Shown here: one piece after another, positions 1 to 7,663 of the stretch
Numbering within the stretch: the stretch's first letter is position 1
How the letters are laid out: each line of letters begins with the position of its first letter
NCBI GenBank assembly: GCA_018384055.1
Contig: JAHAZL010000059.1
Coordinates: 1 to 15,114, forward strand
Length of the DNA: 15,114 nt
Direction: 5' to 3'
DNA from: Treponema sp.
GTDB lineage: Bacteria > Spirochaetota > Spirochaetia > Treponematales > Treponemataceae
Notes under the pieces: model-generated
Database searches by the model: none
Seen by the model: only the letters and a program-made list of their open reading frames with translations
Told to the model about the DNA's origin: nothing
Position numbers and translations under genes: made by a program

Positions 1-1619
1 GCAGAAACGATTGTACCGCCTTCGAGGAAGAACTGGAGAACGTTGCTCTTTGGGAACTTGAGCTTCTTCTTCTTGTCCTTCTTTGCAGGATCGAATTCAA
101 CCTGTTCGCCAATGTCGCGGATCTTGAGAACCTTCTTTCCACCGAGAGTCTTGAGTCCTTCTGTGCGGAGCTTTGTCATGATTCCGCCCATGATTGCAGG
201 ACCCTTAACGCCTGGGAAGTACTTGCTGATTGAGCGGTCTTCAAAGTATCCGTACTTCTTGTACATTTCATCGAGACGCTGGAGCAATGAAACGCCCTGG
301 CTTCTCCAGTAGAGTGTCATTTCTGCACAAAGAGCTGCTGCTGAAACACCGTCCTTGTCCATTACTGACTTTTCAATCTTGTATCCGTAGCTTTCTTCAA
401 GACCGAATACATAGTTGTTTGTCTTGTTCTTTTCGAATTCTGCTTCTGCTGCTGCAATCCACTTGAAGCCTGTGAGAACTTCAATGAGCTTTACCTTGTA
501 CTTCTTACAGATTGCATCAACGAATGGTGATGTAACGATGGAACGGATACATGCAGGGTTTTCCGGCATCTTGTTCTTTTCTGTGCGTGAAAGGAGGATG
601 TAGTCGCAGAGGAGGGCACCCATCTGGTTTCCTGTAACGAGAACGTAGTTTCCGTTTTCATCTGGGAAAGCTGTACCAAAGCGGTCTGCATCCGGGTCTG
701 TTGCCATTACAACATCAGCCTTTTCCTTCTTTGCAAGTTCAACAGCCATCTTGAGTGCTGGTGCTTCTTCCGGATTTGGCTTTTCTACTGTTGGGAATGC
801 TCCGTCAGGTTTCTTCTGTTCTGGAACTGTGATTACCTTGAGTCCGAGGTCACCGAGAACTTTTTCTACGTGCATTGCACCAGTTCCGTGGAGTGGTGTG
901 TAAACGATCTTAACGTTCTTTGCTTCCTTCTTGATGAGAGCTGGGCGGAAGAGTTCCTTCTTGATCATTGCCCAGTATGGTTCGTCGATTTCCTTGTCGA
1001 TTACGATGAGCTTGCCAGCCTTAACTGCTGCAGCTTTGCTCATTGTGTTGATTTTTTCAACAGCATTAACTTCCTTGATGATGCCGACATCATGTGGTTC
1101 GATAACCTGTGCACCGTCATCCCAGTATGCCTTGTATCCGTTGTACTGTGGAGGGTTGTGTGATGCTGTTACAACAACGCCTGTCTGTGCCTTAAGCTTG
1201 CGGATTGCAAATGAAAGTTCTGGAGTAGGGCGGAGTGACTTAAAGAGATAGGCTGTAATTCCGTTTGCGGCAAAAATGCGTGCTGTAGCTTCAGCGAATT
1301 TGTCTGAGTTCTTGCGGCTGTCGTAAGCAACAACAGCCTTGAGAGTTCCCTTCTTTGCCTTAGCTGGGAATGCCTTGATAACATAGTTTGCGAGACCCTG
1401 TGTTGCCTTGTTGATTTCTAGTGTGTTCATGCGGTTTGTTCCGCCACCCATAACACCGCGAAGACCACCTGTTCCAAATTCGAGAGTTGTGTAGAAACGA
1501 TCTTCGAGTTCCTTCATGTCTTTCTTAGCAACGAGAGCTTCAACTTCTTTGCGGAAGTCAGCGTCTTTTTCTTCTGCAATGTATTTCTTTGCAGCTTCAA
1601 GGATTTCGTTCTGGTTCAT
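1..1619 (-). CDS. Phospho-sugar mutase (phosphoglucomutase/phosphomannomutase family), 3' end outside window
   Basis: This alpha-D-phosphohexomutase interconverts hexose 1- and 6-phosphates in the cytoplasm through a phosphoserine intermediate. 539 codons are in the window and no stop is reached, so the C-terminus lies beyond the left edge. Visible motifs are the catalytic TASHNP loop (Ser153), the metal-binding DPDADR loop (308-313) and the sugar-binding GLEES loop (406-410). The N-terminal FGTGGLRG segment is typical of the longer PGM2-like, phosphoglucomutase-type branch. The ATG at 1617-1619 is supported by an AGGAG ribosome site six bases upstream. It has its own extended -10 promoter, so it need not depend on the mutase gene upstream. 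Substrate preference (glucose versus mannose or a pentose phosphate) cannot be read from the motifs. Confidence 0.93.
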   Translation of the reverse strand, partial: MNQNEILEAAKKYIAEEKDADFRKEVEALVAKKDMKELEDRFYTTLEFGTGGLRGVMGGGTNRMNTLEINKATQGLANYVIKAFPAKAKKGTLKAVVAYDSRKNSDKFAEATARIFAANGITAYLFKSLRPTPELSFAIRKLKAQTGVVVTASHNPPQYNGYKAYWDDGAQVIEPHDVGIIKEVNAVEKINTMSKAAAVKAGKLIVIDKEIDEPYWAMIKKELFRPALIKKEAKNVKIVYTPLHGTGAMHVEKVLGDLGLKVITVPEQKKPDGAFPTVEKPNPEEAPALKMAVELAKKEKADVVMATDPDADRFGTAFPDENGNYVLVTGNQMGALLCDYILLSRTEKNKMPENPACIRSIVTSPFVDAICKKYKVKLIEVLTGFKWIAAAEAEFEKNKTNNYVFGLEESYGYKIEKSVMDKDGVSAAALCAEMTLYWRSQGVSLLQRLDEMYKKYGYFEDRSISKYFPGVKGPAIMGGIMTKLRTEGLKTLGGKKVLKIRDIGEQVEFDPAKKDKKKKLKFPKSNVLQFFLEGGTIVS

Positions 1620-1651
1620 AAAAATCTCCTGTATGAATACCGATTATAAAA

Positions 1652-1680
1652 ATTATAGCAGATAAATTTTACTTGTTCCA
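1652..1680 (-). promoter_or_regulatory. Extended -10 promoter for the partial phospho-sugar mutase gene
   Basis: On the minus strand TGCTATAAT forms a perfect extended -10 (TATAAT at 1657-1652). A poor -35 match, TGGAAC (1680-1675), lies 17 bases upstream, as expected when an extended -10 compensates. Predicted transcription starts near 1645, leaving a leader of about 26 bases that contains the AGGAG site. Confidence 0.6.
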
Positions 1681-1720
1681 TTATAAGTTTAAAGAAACTG
1701 TAAAAAATTTGTTGGTCTTA

Positions 1721-3484
1721 CTATCTGTCAGCTTTTTGCAAAACCTCTGTTTCCCACCGAAGCAGTTTCTTTTCAAGTTCTGGATTGTTACCTTTTACAT
1801 CGCACATTACGCGGAATACAGGTTCAGTACCACTGGGACGCATCCAGATAAAAGCAAATGGTTTCTTGTTTTTATCATGGAATTTGATTTTAAGTCCGCC
1901 GTTTGCATTATTCCAGTTTTCTTCTCCGACAGTTTCTTTTGTTCCGTTTGTAAGGCAGCAGGTCCAGCCAAAGATTCCGTCGGCTTCAAATTCTGCCTTT
2001 TTGTCTGCAAAGAATTTTTCAAATTCAACTTTGAAATTTTCCTTGAGTTTTCCCTTGTCTTCCATTTTTACCTGGAGGACAGCACGTGCTTCACTTACGC
2101 CTGTGGTTGTGTAAGCAGGAAGGGTTTCAATAATATCGGCAAGGGTAAAATCATCTTTGTATTTGTCTTCCTGACCGCTTTTTTTGCACCAGATGTGGAA
2201 AAGGCCATCGCCGTATTTTGTGTCGCGGAGGGAAAGAACCTTAACCATTGCAAAAATCGTTGCAACTGGATCACGGACTGCTGAAGGATATGTAATGTTT
2301 CCTCCATTGCTTCCTTCTCCAAATATTCGGACGTTAAATCCTTCCGCTCTTTTTTCACGGGCAAGATTTACAACATTTGCTTCTCCGACTTCTGCTCGGA
2401 AAACCTTTGCCCCAAGGGAAGCCGCAATTTCATCAATGCGCATTGATGTAGGACAATTGACGGCAACAGCAAGGTCTTTTGCTGAAGGATTCTTCCAGTA
2501 TTCAAAGGAGAGTTCTGCCATTACGCAAAGGGCAAACACTTCCTGTGCTGTAATAGGTTCAGCCTTCTTTGTTTTGTCGTTCCAGAAAACAATGTTTCCG
2601 CGGTCTCCGTCACAGTCAGGCATGTATCCTAGAAGTGCTGATGTAACACCCTCTTTTTGCATCTGCTGCATTCTATCTGCACAGTGAACAAGATTTTCTG
2701 GTTCCGGAATGATGGCGTGAACAATCTGTCCTGGAACATTATTGAATGCTTCAAGTTTTATTTTGCATGAAGGAATGAATTTTTTGTCTATGGAGTCAGC
2801 CCTTGCAGAACCATTCATATCGCAGACAAGTGTCAGTGGATTTTTTTTGCAGGCCTTTTTTATTTCGTTGAAAACAACTTTCTGTGCCGCAGGTTTTTCA
2901 CAGCCACTGATTACATGGCGGATAAATTTTTCGTAGGACTTTAAGCTCTGCTTTTTGTAATGTTTTGCAGCGCCTACGGCAGGAATGCCTTCAAGTTTTT
3001 TTAGGAGGACCTTCTGTTCATCTTCGGAAATTTCAGCACATTTCTTCTTGAAACTTTCGATAACTTTCTTTGCTTCACTTCCTTCAAGAACGCCGCCGTC
3101 ACTAAGACCGAATTTAATTCCGTTGTGTCCTATAGGATTGTGGCTTGCCGAAATATAGATGAATCCGTCAAAGTTTTTTGCATAAGCCATGATTTCAGGG
3201 GCTGCGGCATATCCAAGATATATGCACTTGATGTCGCTGCAGGTGCAGGCATTCAAAATCACTCGGGCAATTTCTGCACCTGTTGGGCGGGTGTCCGTAG
3301 CAATCACTACTTCCGGATTGTTTTTCCTTGTTGCTGATTTTATGTATTCAGAAAAAGTTGTTCCTATTAAATAGGAAAGAATTTTGTTATCGTTGCCGAT
3401 TTCTTTTGTTGTGCTTTCGCCGTCTTTATTTTCTGTGAAAATTTTTCTCCACCCTGATGCGGAGAGAATCATATTGTGTTCCAT
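1721..3484 (-). CDS. Phosphohexomutase family protein (phosphoglucomutase/phosphomannomutase)
   Basis: A second, distinct alpha-D-phosphohexomutase of 587 residues. It shows the catalytic SASHNP loop (Ser114) followed by IGHNGIKFG, the metal loop DCDGDR (290-295), a FGEGSNGG segment in the sugar-binding region, and the C-terminal phosphate-binding RPSGTEP loop (549-555). All four functional loops are intact, so it should be active. The metal-loop form and the overall length differ from the neighbouring mutase, so this is not a recent duplicate. The first ATG (3482-3484) has no ribosome site. A second in-frame ATG at 3470-3472 has a weak GGA seven bases upstream and is an alternative start. 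It lies 45 bp after apbE on the same strand. Exact substrate is unknown. Confidence 0.9.
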   Translation of the reverse strand: MEHNMILSASGWRKIFTENKDGESTTKEIGNDNKILSYLIGTTFSEYIKSATRKNNPEVVIATDTRPTGAEIARVILNACTCSDIKCIYLGYAAAPEIMAYAKNFDGFIYISASHNPIGHNGIKFGLSDGGVLEGSEAKKVIESFKKKCAEISEDEQKVLLKKLEGIPAVGAAKHYKKQSLKSYEKFIRHVISGCEKPAAQKVVFNEIKKACKKNPLTLVCDMNGSARADSIDKKFIPSCKIKLEAFNNVPGQIVHAIIPEPENLVHCADRMQQMQKEGVTSALLGYMPDCDGDRGNIVFWNDKTKKAEPITAQEVFALCVMAELSFEYWKNPSAKDLAVAVNCPTSMRIDEIAASLGAKVFRAEVGEANVVNLAREKRAEGFNVRIFGEGSNGGNITYPSAVRDPVATIFAMVKVLSLRDTKYGDGLFHIWCKKSGQEDKYKDDFTLADIIETLPAYTTTGVSEARAVLQVKMEDKGKLKENFKVEFEKFFADKKAEFEADGIFGWTCCLTNGTKETVGEENWNNANGGLKIKFHDKNKKPFAFIWMRPSGTEPVFRVMCDVKGNNPELEKKLLRWETEVLQKADR

Positions 3485-3492
3485 AAAAAAAG

Positions 3493-3521
3493 AGTATAAT
3501 GAAAAGAAAAGAATTTGGAAA
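3493..3521 (-). promoter_or_regulatory. Candidate promoter for the 587-residue phosphohexomutase
   Basis: On the minus strand TTTCCA (3521-3516, four of six matches to TTGACA) is 17 bases from TATACT (3498-3493, five of six). Transcription would begin near 3486, almost on the first ATG, giving a leaderless or near-leaderless message, or a leader of about 15 bases if the second ATG is used. Confidence 0.4.
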
Positions 3522-3529
3522 CAAAGAGT

Positions 3530-4543
3530 TTAGTAAGGCATTACCTTGATTTTTCCAAAGTGTCCCCAGCGGTTGTCGGGATAAATGAAAACACAGCCGA
3601 TGGTTGTTTTGAATTCTTTTTCAATTGTTGAAATTACATCATAGGTTCTTTCTGCGCCAAGGATAAAGGAAGCAGTTGAAAGACAGTCTGCAACAATACT
3701 TTTCTTGCAAATGATTGTAACGGAATAGACTCCTCTTTCCGCAGGCATGCCGGTTTCAGTATTCAAAATATGATGGTATCTTTTCCCGTTCTGCTCGAAA
3801 TACCTTTCATAGTTTCCGCTTGTAACTATGGAACTGTTTTTTACATAAACCTTGAGCATTGGATTGCCATTGGGATTTTTTGGGTTTTTAATTCCGATTA
3901 CCCATGGAATATTGTCTGCTTTTCTTCCGAAGGCATAGATGTTTCCGCCAAGATCAATGATGGCTCTCTTTACCCTGTGTCTTTTCATTATTGAAACAAT
4001 TTCATCAGCAGCATAGCCTTTGACAACTGCACCAAAATTAAAGGACATGCCGGCTACGGGAAGAAAAACATTGTTTCCGTCAACCTGTATTTTTTCATAG
4101 CCTACAAATTCTTTTGCAGCTTCAATTTCCTTTGATGTAGGGATTTTCTGGTGGTCAGTGTTGATTCCCCAAAGGTCAATCAATGGACCTGCGGTTACAT
4201 CAAGGGCACCTTTCGTAATCTTTGAAATTTTCTGTGCGGTAGAAAGAACCGTCAGAAAATCTTCAGAAACTTCCACAGGACTGATTCCTGCCATCCTGTT
4301 TATTTTGCAGACTTCAGAATCATGGAGGGTAGGACTGAAAACCTTTTCAATCTCATCAAGTCTTTTGAAAATGTCGGCGTAGAGTTCCTCTGTTCCATAG
4401 TCAAATGCGTTTATTGAACAAACCGTATCCATGCAGATTTTTGACTGTGGAGGAAGCGCTGATTTTTTTGAACAACCGGAGAAAAGAACTGTAAGTGTTA
4501 ATGCTGATATGATCAGGTGATGAATATAGAAAGATTTTTTCAT
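3530..4543 (-). CDS. apbE: FAD:protein FMN transferase, lipoprotein (ApbE family)
   Basis: ApbE covalently attaches FMN from FAD to a Ser/Thr of target proteins such as the RnfG/RnfD and NqrB/NqrC subunits, on the outer face of the cytoplasmic membrane. The 337-residue product starts with a lipoprotein signal peptide (basic start, hydrophobic core, lipobox FSGC, acylated Cys24). Family landmarks follow: MDTVCSINAF near the start of the mature protein, a DVTAGPLIDLWG segment, NFGAVVKGYAAD, the IDLGGNIYAFG glycine-rich loop, a HHILNTETGMPA segment, and SIVADCLSTASFILG carrying the metal/FAD-site aspartate. Length is normal. No clear Shine-Dalgarno precedes the ATG. It lies 100 bp after leuS, separated by two hairpins. 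No flavin-acceptor gene is in the window. Confidence 0.93.
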   Translation of the reverse strand: MKKSFYIHHLIISALTLTVLFSGCSKKSALPPQSKICMDTVCSINAFDYGTEELYADIFKRLDEIEKVFSPTLHDSEVCKINRMAGISPVEVSEDFLTVLSTAQKISKITKGALDVTAGPLIDLWGINTDHQKIPTSKEIEAAKEFVGYEKIQVDGNNVFLPVAGMSFNFGAVVKGYAADEIVSIMKRHRVKRAIIDLGGNIYAFGRKADNIPWVIGIKNPKNPNGNPMLKVYVKNSSIVTSGNYERYFEQNGKRYHHILNTETGMPAERGVYSVTIICKKSIVADCLSTASFILGAERTYDVISTIEKEFKTTIGCVFIYPDNRWGHFGKIKVMPY

Positions 4544-4577
4544 AGAAGAAAACTTATGAACTTAATAATGTCTATGC

Positions 4578-4609
4578 GCGAGAATTTCAGCGTATGCTGA
4601 AATTCTCGC
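4578..4609 (-). repeat. Perfect 14-bp hairpin downstream of leuS
   Basis: Arms GCGAGAATTTCAGC (4578-4591) and GCTGAAATTCTCGC (4596-4609) are perfect reverse complements around a 4-base loop. It is the distal one of two adjacent hairpins between leuS and apbE. No T-tract follows on either strand, so it is not a textbook intrinsic terminator. It could block 3' exonuclease, attenuate apbE, or be a repetitive palindrome. Confidence 0.8.
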
Positions 4610-4610
4610 C

Positions 4611-4645
4611 GAGAAAATCAGGAAACAGAGTTTCCTGATTTTCTC
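4611..4645 (-). repeat. Perfect 16-bp hairpin overlapping the leuS stop codon
   Basis: Arms GAGAAAATCAGGAAAC (4611-4626) and GTTTCCTGATTTTCTC (4630-4645) pair perfectly around a 3-base loop. The right arm includes two bases of the leuS TGA stop (4644-4646). It is one base from the neighbouring hairpin and shares the pattern GAGAA..TCAG with it, suggesting a common origin. Terminator or transcript-end stabiliser are possible roles; no U-run follows. Confidence 0.8.
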
Positions 4646-7178
4646 ATTTTGCTACGAAATTTACCATCTTGCCTTTGACAACGATGACCTTGACGATTTC
4701 CTTGCCTTCGGTGAATTTCTTGTAGCCTTCTGTTTCAACTGCGCGGGCCTTGAGGGTTTCGTCGTCTGCATCAGAAGCTGCTTCAAACTTGTCGCGGAGC
4801 TTTCCGTTGATCATGACAACGATTTCCTTTGTGTCTTCCTTGCAGTATTCTTCGCTGAAGGTTGGCCATGCTTCGTAGGCATTTGTCTTTGTGTGGCCAA
4901 GCTTTTCCCAGAGTTCTTCACCAAGGTGTGGAGCGTATGGGCTGAGCATGAGGACGAATCCTTCCCACATGGTCTTAGGCATCTTTTCAACCTTTGAAGC
5001 TTCATTAATGAATATCATCATCTGGCTGATTGCAACGTTGAAGTCAAGGTTTGCTGTATCCTTTGTTACCTTTGCAACTGTCTTTGCATAAGTCTTGCGG
5101 AGTTCAACTAGAGCCTTGTCTTCGATTTTTGCAGTGATATCGATGTCTGCCATAGGCTTTTCGCTTACCTGCCATACTTTGTCAAGGAAGCGGTTGATAC
5201 CAACGAGTCCCTGTGTGTTCCATGGCTTTGAAACAGTAAGTGGCCCCATGAACATTTCGTACATGCGGACAGAGTCAGCACCGTACTGATCGATCATTTC
5301 GTCAGGGTTTACGACATTCTTCAAAGACTTTGACATCTTGGCGATGATCTGTTCAACTTCTTCGCCTGTTGCCTTTTCAATGTACTTTCCGTCCTTTTCT
5401 TCAACTTCGTCAGTTGGAACAAGAGTCTTGTTCTTGCGCTGGAAAGCAAATGAAGTTATAAGTCCCTGGTTGATGAGGCGCTGGAACGGTTCCTTTGTAG
5501 AAACTACGCCGCAGTCATAAAGAACTTTGTGCCAGAATCTTGCATAGAGGAGGTGGAGAACTGCGTGCTCTGCACCACCGACGTAAAGGTCAACAGGCAT
5601 CCAGTAGTTTTCAGCTTCCTTTGAACAGAAAGCATTGTTGTTTTTAGGATCAAGATAGCGCAGGTAATACCAGCAGCTTCCTCCCCACTGAGGCATTGTG
5701 TTTGTTTCGCGCTTTGCATCTTTTCCGCACTTAGGGCACTTGCAGTTGACCCAGGAATCGATGGCAGCAAGAGGAGATTCACCTGTACCTGTAGGCTGAT
5801 AAGACTTAACATCCGGGAGCTTAACAGGAAGTTCGCTTTCAGGAACTGCAACTGTACCGCAGCAAGGGCAGTGTACCAAAGGAATTGGTTCACCCCAGTA
5901 GCGCTGGCGGCTGAAAATCCAGTCGCGGAGCTTGTAGTTTACAGTTGCCTTACCGATCTTCTTTTCTTCAAGGAATTCAATCATCTTTGCGATGGCATCC
6001 TTTTTGTTGAGGCCGTCTAAGAATCCTGAATTAACGTGGATTCCATCCTGAGTCCAAGCCTGTGTCTGAACATCAACTTCGCTCTTGAGAACTTCAATGA
6101 TTGGAAGATTGAACTTTTTTGCAAATTCCCAGTCGCGGTCGTCGTGGGCAGGGACAGCCATGATTGCACCGGTTCCGTAAGAAATGAGAACATAGTCTGC
6201 AATCCAGATTGGAATCTTCTTTCCATTAACAGGGTTGATTGCATAGCTTCCTGAGAAAACGCCGGTCTTGTCCTTTGCAAGGTCTGTGCGCTGAAGGTCA
6301 GATTTCTTTGCGGCTTCTTCAATGTATTTTTCAACTGCATCCTTCTGTTCAGCTGTCGTGATTTTCTTTACTGCAGGATGCTCTGGAGCAACTACCATAT
6401 ATGTTGCACCGTAAAGTGTATCACAGCGTGTTGTATAGACTGTAAGCTTTTCTCCATTATGACCGTCGATTTCAAAATCAACTTCAGCACCGAATGACTT
6501 ACCGATCCAGTTGCGCTGCATAGCCTTTACGCTGTCCGGCCAGTCAAGGGTATCAAGGTCTTCAAGAAGGCGTTCTGCATATTCAGTGATTTTCAAAATC
6601 CACTGGCGTATTGTCTTGTGTGTAACAACTGCACCACAGCGTTCGCATTTTCCTTCCTTAACTTCTTCGTTGGCAAGACCTGTAAGACAGCTTGGACACC
6701 AGTTGATTGGAGTTTCTGCTTCGTATGCAAGTCCCTTTTCATAGAGCTTGAGGAAAATCCACTGAGTCCACTTGTAGTAATCTGGTTCACATGTAGAAAC
6801 GCAGCGGTCCCAGTCATAGGAAAAACCGAGGGCCTTGATCTGGCGTGTGAAGTTCTCGATGTTTGCGTTAGTTGTGATTGAAGGATGTGTACCAGTCTTG
6901 ATGGCGTAGTTTTCTGCAGGAAGACCGAAAGCGTCATATCCCATTGGATGAAGAACATTGTAGCCGTTCATGCGAAGGTAGCGGCAGTAGATGTCTGTTG
7001 CAGTGTAGCCTTCCGGATGTCCTACATGAAGACCTGCTCCCGATGGGTAAGGAAACATGTCCAGAACATAGCGTCTCTTGTCTGCCGAAAATTTCTCATC
7101 TTCTGTTACACGGAATGTCTTGTTCTTATCCCAGTAATTCTGCCACTTCGGTTCAATGTTTTTGAATGGGTATGCCAT
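4644..7178 (-). CDS. leuS: Leucyl-tRNA synthetase
   Basis: This class I aminoacyl-tRNA synthetase charges tRNA-Leu in the cytoplasm. The 844-residue protein carries the HIGH-type motif HVGH (51-54) and KMSKS (614-618). The CP1 editing domain lies between them, with TTRCDTLYGATY and the GTGAIMAVPAHDDRD segment containing the editing aspartate. Cysteine pairs (CPSC/CERC, and CPCC/CPKC further on) indicate zinc-binding modules. The C-terminal anticodon-binding and tRNA-contacting domains appear complete. The start at 7176-7178 is chosen because AAAGGAG lies eight bases upstream. An in-frame extension to 7232 would begin upstream of the predicted transcription start and lacks homology to the family. 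Confidence 0.97.
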   Translation of the reverse strand: MAYPFKNIEPKWQNYWDKNKTFRVTEDEKFSADKRRYVLDMFPYPSGAGLHVGHPEGYTATDIYCRYLRMNGYNVLHPMGYDAFGLPAENYAIKTGTHPSITTNANIENFTRQIKALGFSYDWDRCVSTCEPDYYKWTQWIFLKLYEKGLAYEAETPINWCPSCLTGLANEEVKEGKCERCGAVVTHKTIRQWILKITEYAERLLEDLDTLDWPDSVKAMQRNWIGKSFGAEVDFEIDGHNGEKLTVYTTRCDTLYGATYMVVAPEHPAVKKITTAEQKDAVEKYIEEAAKKSDLQRTDLAKDKTGVFSGSYAINPVNGKKIPIWIADYVLISYGTGAIMAVPAHDDRDWEFAKKFNLPIIEVLKSEVDVQTQAWTQDGIHVNSGFLDGLNKKDAIAKMIEFLEEKKIGKATVNYKLRDWIFSRQRYWGEPIPLVHCPCCGTVAVPESELPVKLPDVKSYQPTGTGESPLAAIDSWVNCKCPKCGKDAKRETNTMPQWGGSCWYYLRYLDPKNNNAFCSKEAENYWMPVDLYVGGAEHAVLHLLYARFWHKVLYDCGVVSTKEPFQRLINQGLITSFAFQRKNKTLVPTDEVEEKDGKYIEKATGEEVEQIIAKMSKSLKNVVNPDEMIDQYGADSVRMYEMFMGPLTVSKPWNTQGLVGINRFLDKVWQVSEKPMADIDITAKIEDKALVELRKTYAKTVAKVTKDTANLDFNVAISQMMIFINEASKVEKMPKTMWEGFVLMLSPYAPHLGEELWEKLGHTKTNAYEAWPTFSEEYCKEDTKEIVVMINGKLRDKFEAASDADDETLKARAVETEGYKKFTEGKEIVKVIVVKGKMVNFVAK

Positions 7179-7231
7179 TTTTATAACTCCTTTGTTTCTC
7201 GTGCCATGGAGGGCGCGGCAATAGTTTTGCA

Positions 7232-7260
7232 ATTATAGTAGATTGTTAAAATATTGTGAA
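7232..7260 (-). promoter_or_regulatory. Sigma-70-type promoter of leuS
   Basis: On the minus strand TTCACA (7260-7255, five of six to consensus) is spaced exactly 17 bases from a perfect TATAAT (7237-7232). Transcription would start near 7225, giving a leader of about 47 bases ending in AAAGGAG. The leader is too short for an obvious T-box or leucine attenuator. Confidence 0.65.
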
Positions 7261-7284
7261 GTTTGTATCTGGTTTTGTAATGGT

Positions 7285-7385
7285 GTTCCGGCCAATGGCC
7301 GTCGGCTGTTCCGCCCTTCACTGACGCTCACCGTCCTCGTCGCAAAGCTCCTGCGGTCGGCAAGGGGCTCCATAGCCTAACACGG
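7285..7385. repeat. GC-rich intergenic element, candidate dispersed repeat
   Basis: About 100 bp is conspicuously richer in G+C than both flanks and has no convincing open frame. It begins with GTTCCGGC and a near-palindrome CGGCCAATGGCCG (7289-7301), and ends near a GGCTCCATAGCC inverted repeat. The octamer GTTCCGGC recurs as a direct repeat at 7405-7412, just beyond the element. The composition shift and palindromes suggest a mobile or dispersed repeat (MITE- or REP-like). Copy number elsewhere cannot be seen from this window, so the repeat assignment is an inference. Confidence 0.35.
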
Positions 7386-7645
7386 AAAGCATCTGAGCCA
7401 CAAAGTTCCGGCATGGCATGATTCTTCATTTTCTTTCACCATCGTGAATTCATTTGGAATAAAGCTGTCGGGAATTTCCATTTCTGCAAACACATGTTTG
7501 ATGGAATCACTGATTTGTCGCAGTGTACCAGAGTCTCGCACATGCAAAGACTTGTGGGAGAGCCACGGTCACCATTATTTTCTTGAAGTTCCTCCAAAAC
7601 AGCCTCTTTTCGTTTTTTCTCGTTTATATAAATAGTAACGATCAT
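7377..7645 (-). pseudogene. Frame-broken hypothetical reading frame, divergent from the Rpn gene
   Basis: A minus-strand frame opens with MIVTIYINEKKRKEAVLEEL from 7645 and has ordinary coding character for about 30 residues. It then degenerates into a cysteine-rich stretch ending at 7436. Another frame on the same strand becomes coding-like further on: it reads WLSHKSLHVRDSGTLRQISD, later FAEMEIPDSFIPNEFTMVKE, and ends at a TAG at 7377-7379. A single frameshift around 7540-7570 would join them into one protein of about 90 residues. No family was recognised, and no ribosome site precedes the ATG. Sequencing error or chance are alternatives. Confidence 0.3.
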
Positions 7646-7663
7646 GAATTATAAGGAGTTTCC

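Noticed and set aside
1673..2284. 203-codon plus-strand open frame
   Set aside because: It is antisense to the phosphohexomutase gene, which has all its family motifs; the plus-strand product shows no family features.
7179..7232. N-terminal extension of leuS by 18 residues
   Set aside because: The predicted transcription start lies near 7225, a good AAAGGAG precedes the ATG at 7178, and the extension does not resemble leucyl-tRNA synthetases.
7444..7635. 63-codon plus-strand frame upstream of the Rpn gene
   Set aside because: No ribosome site and no recognisable protein features; composition is like random sequence.
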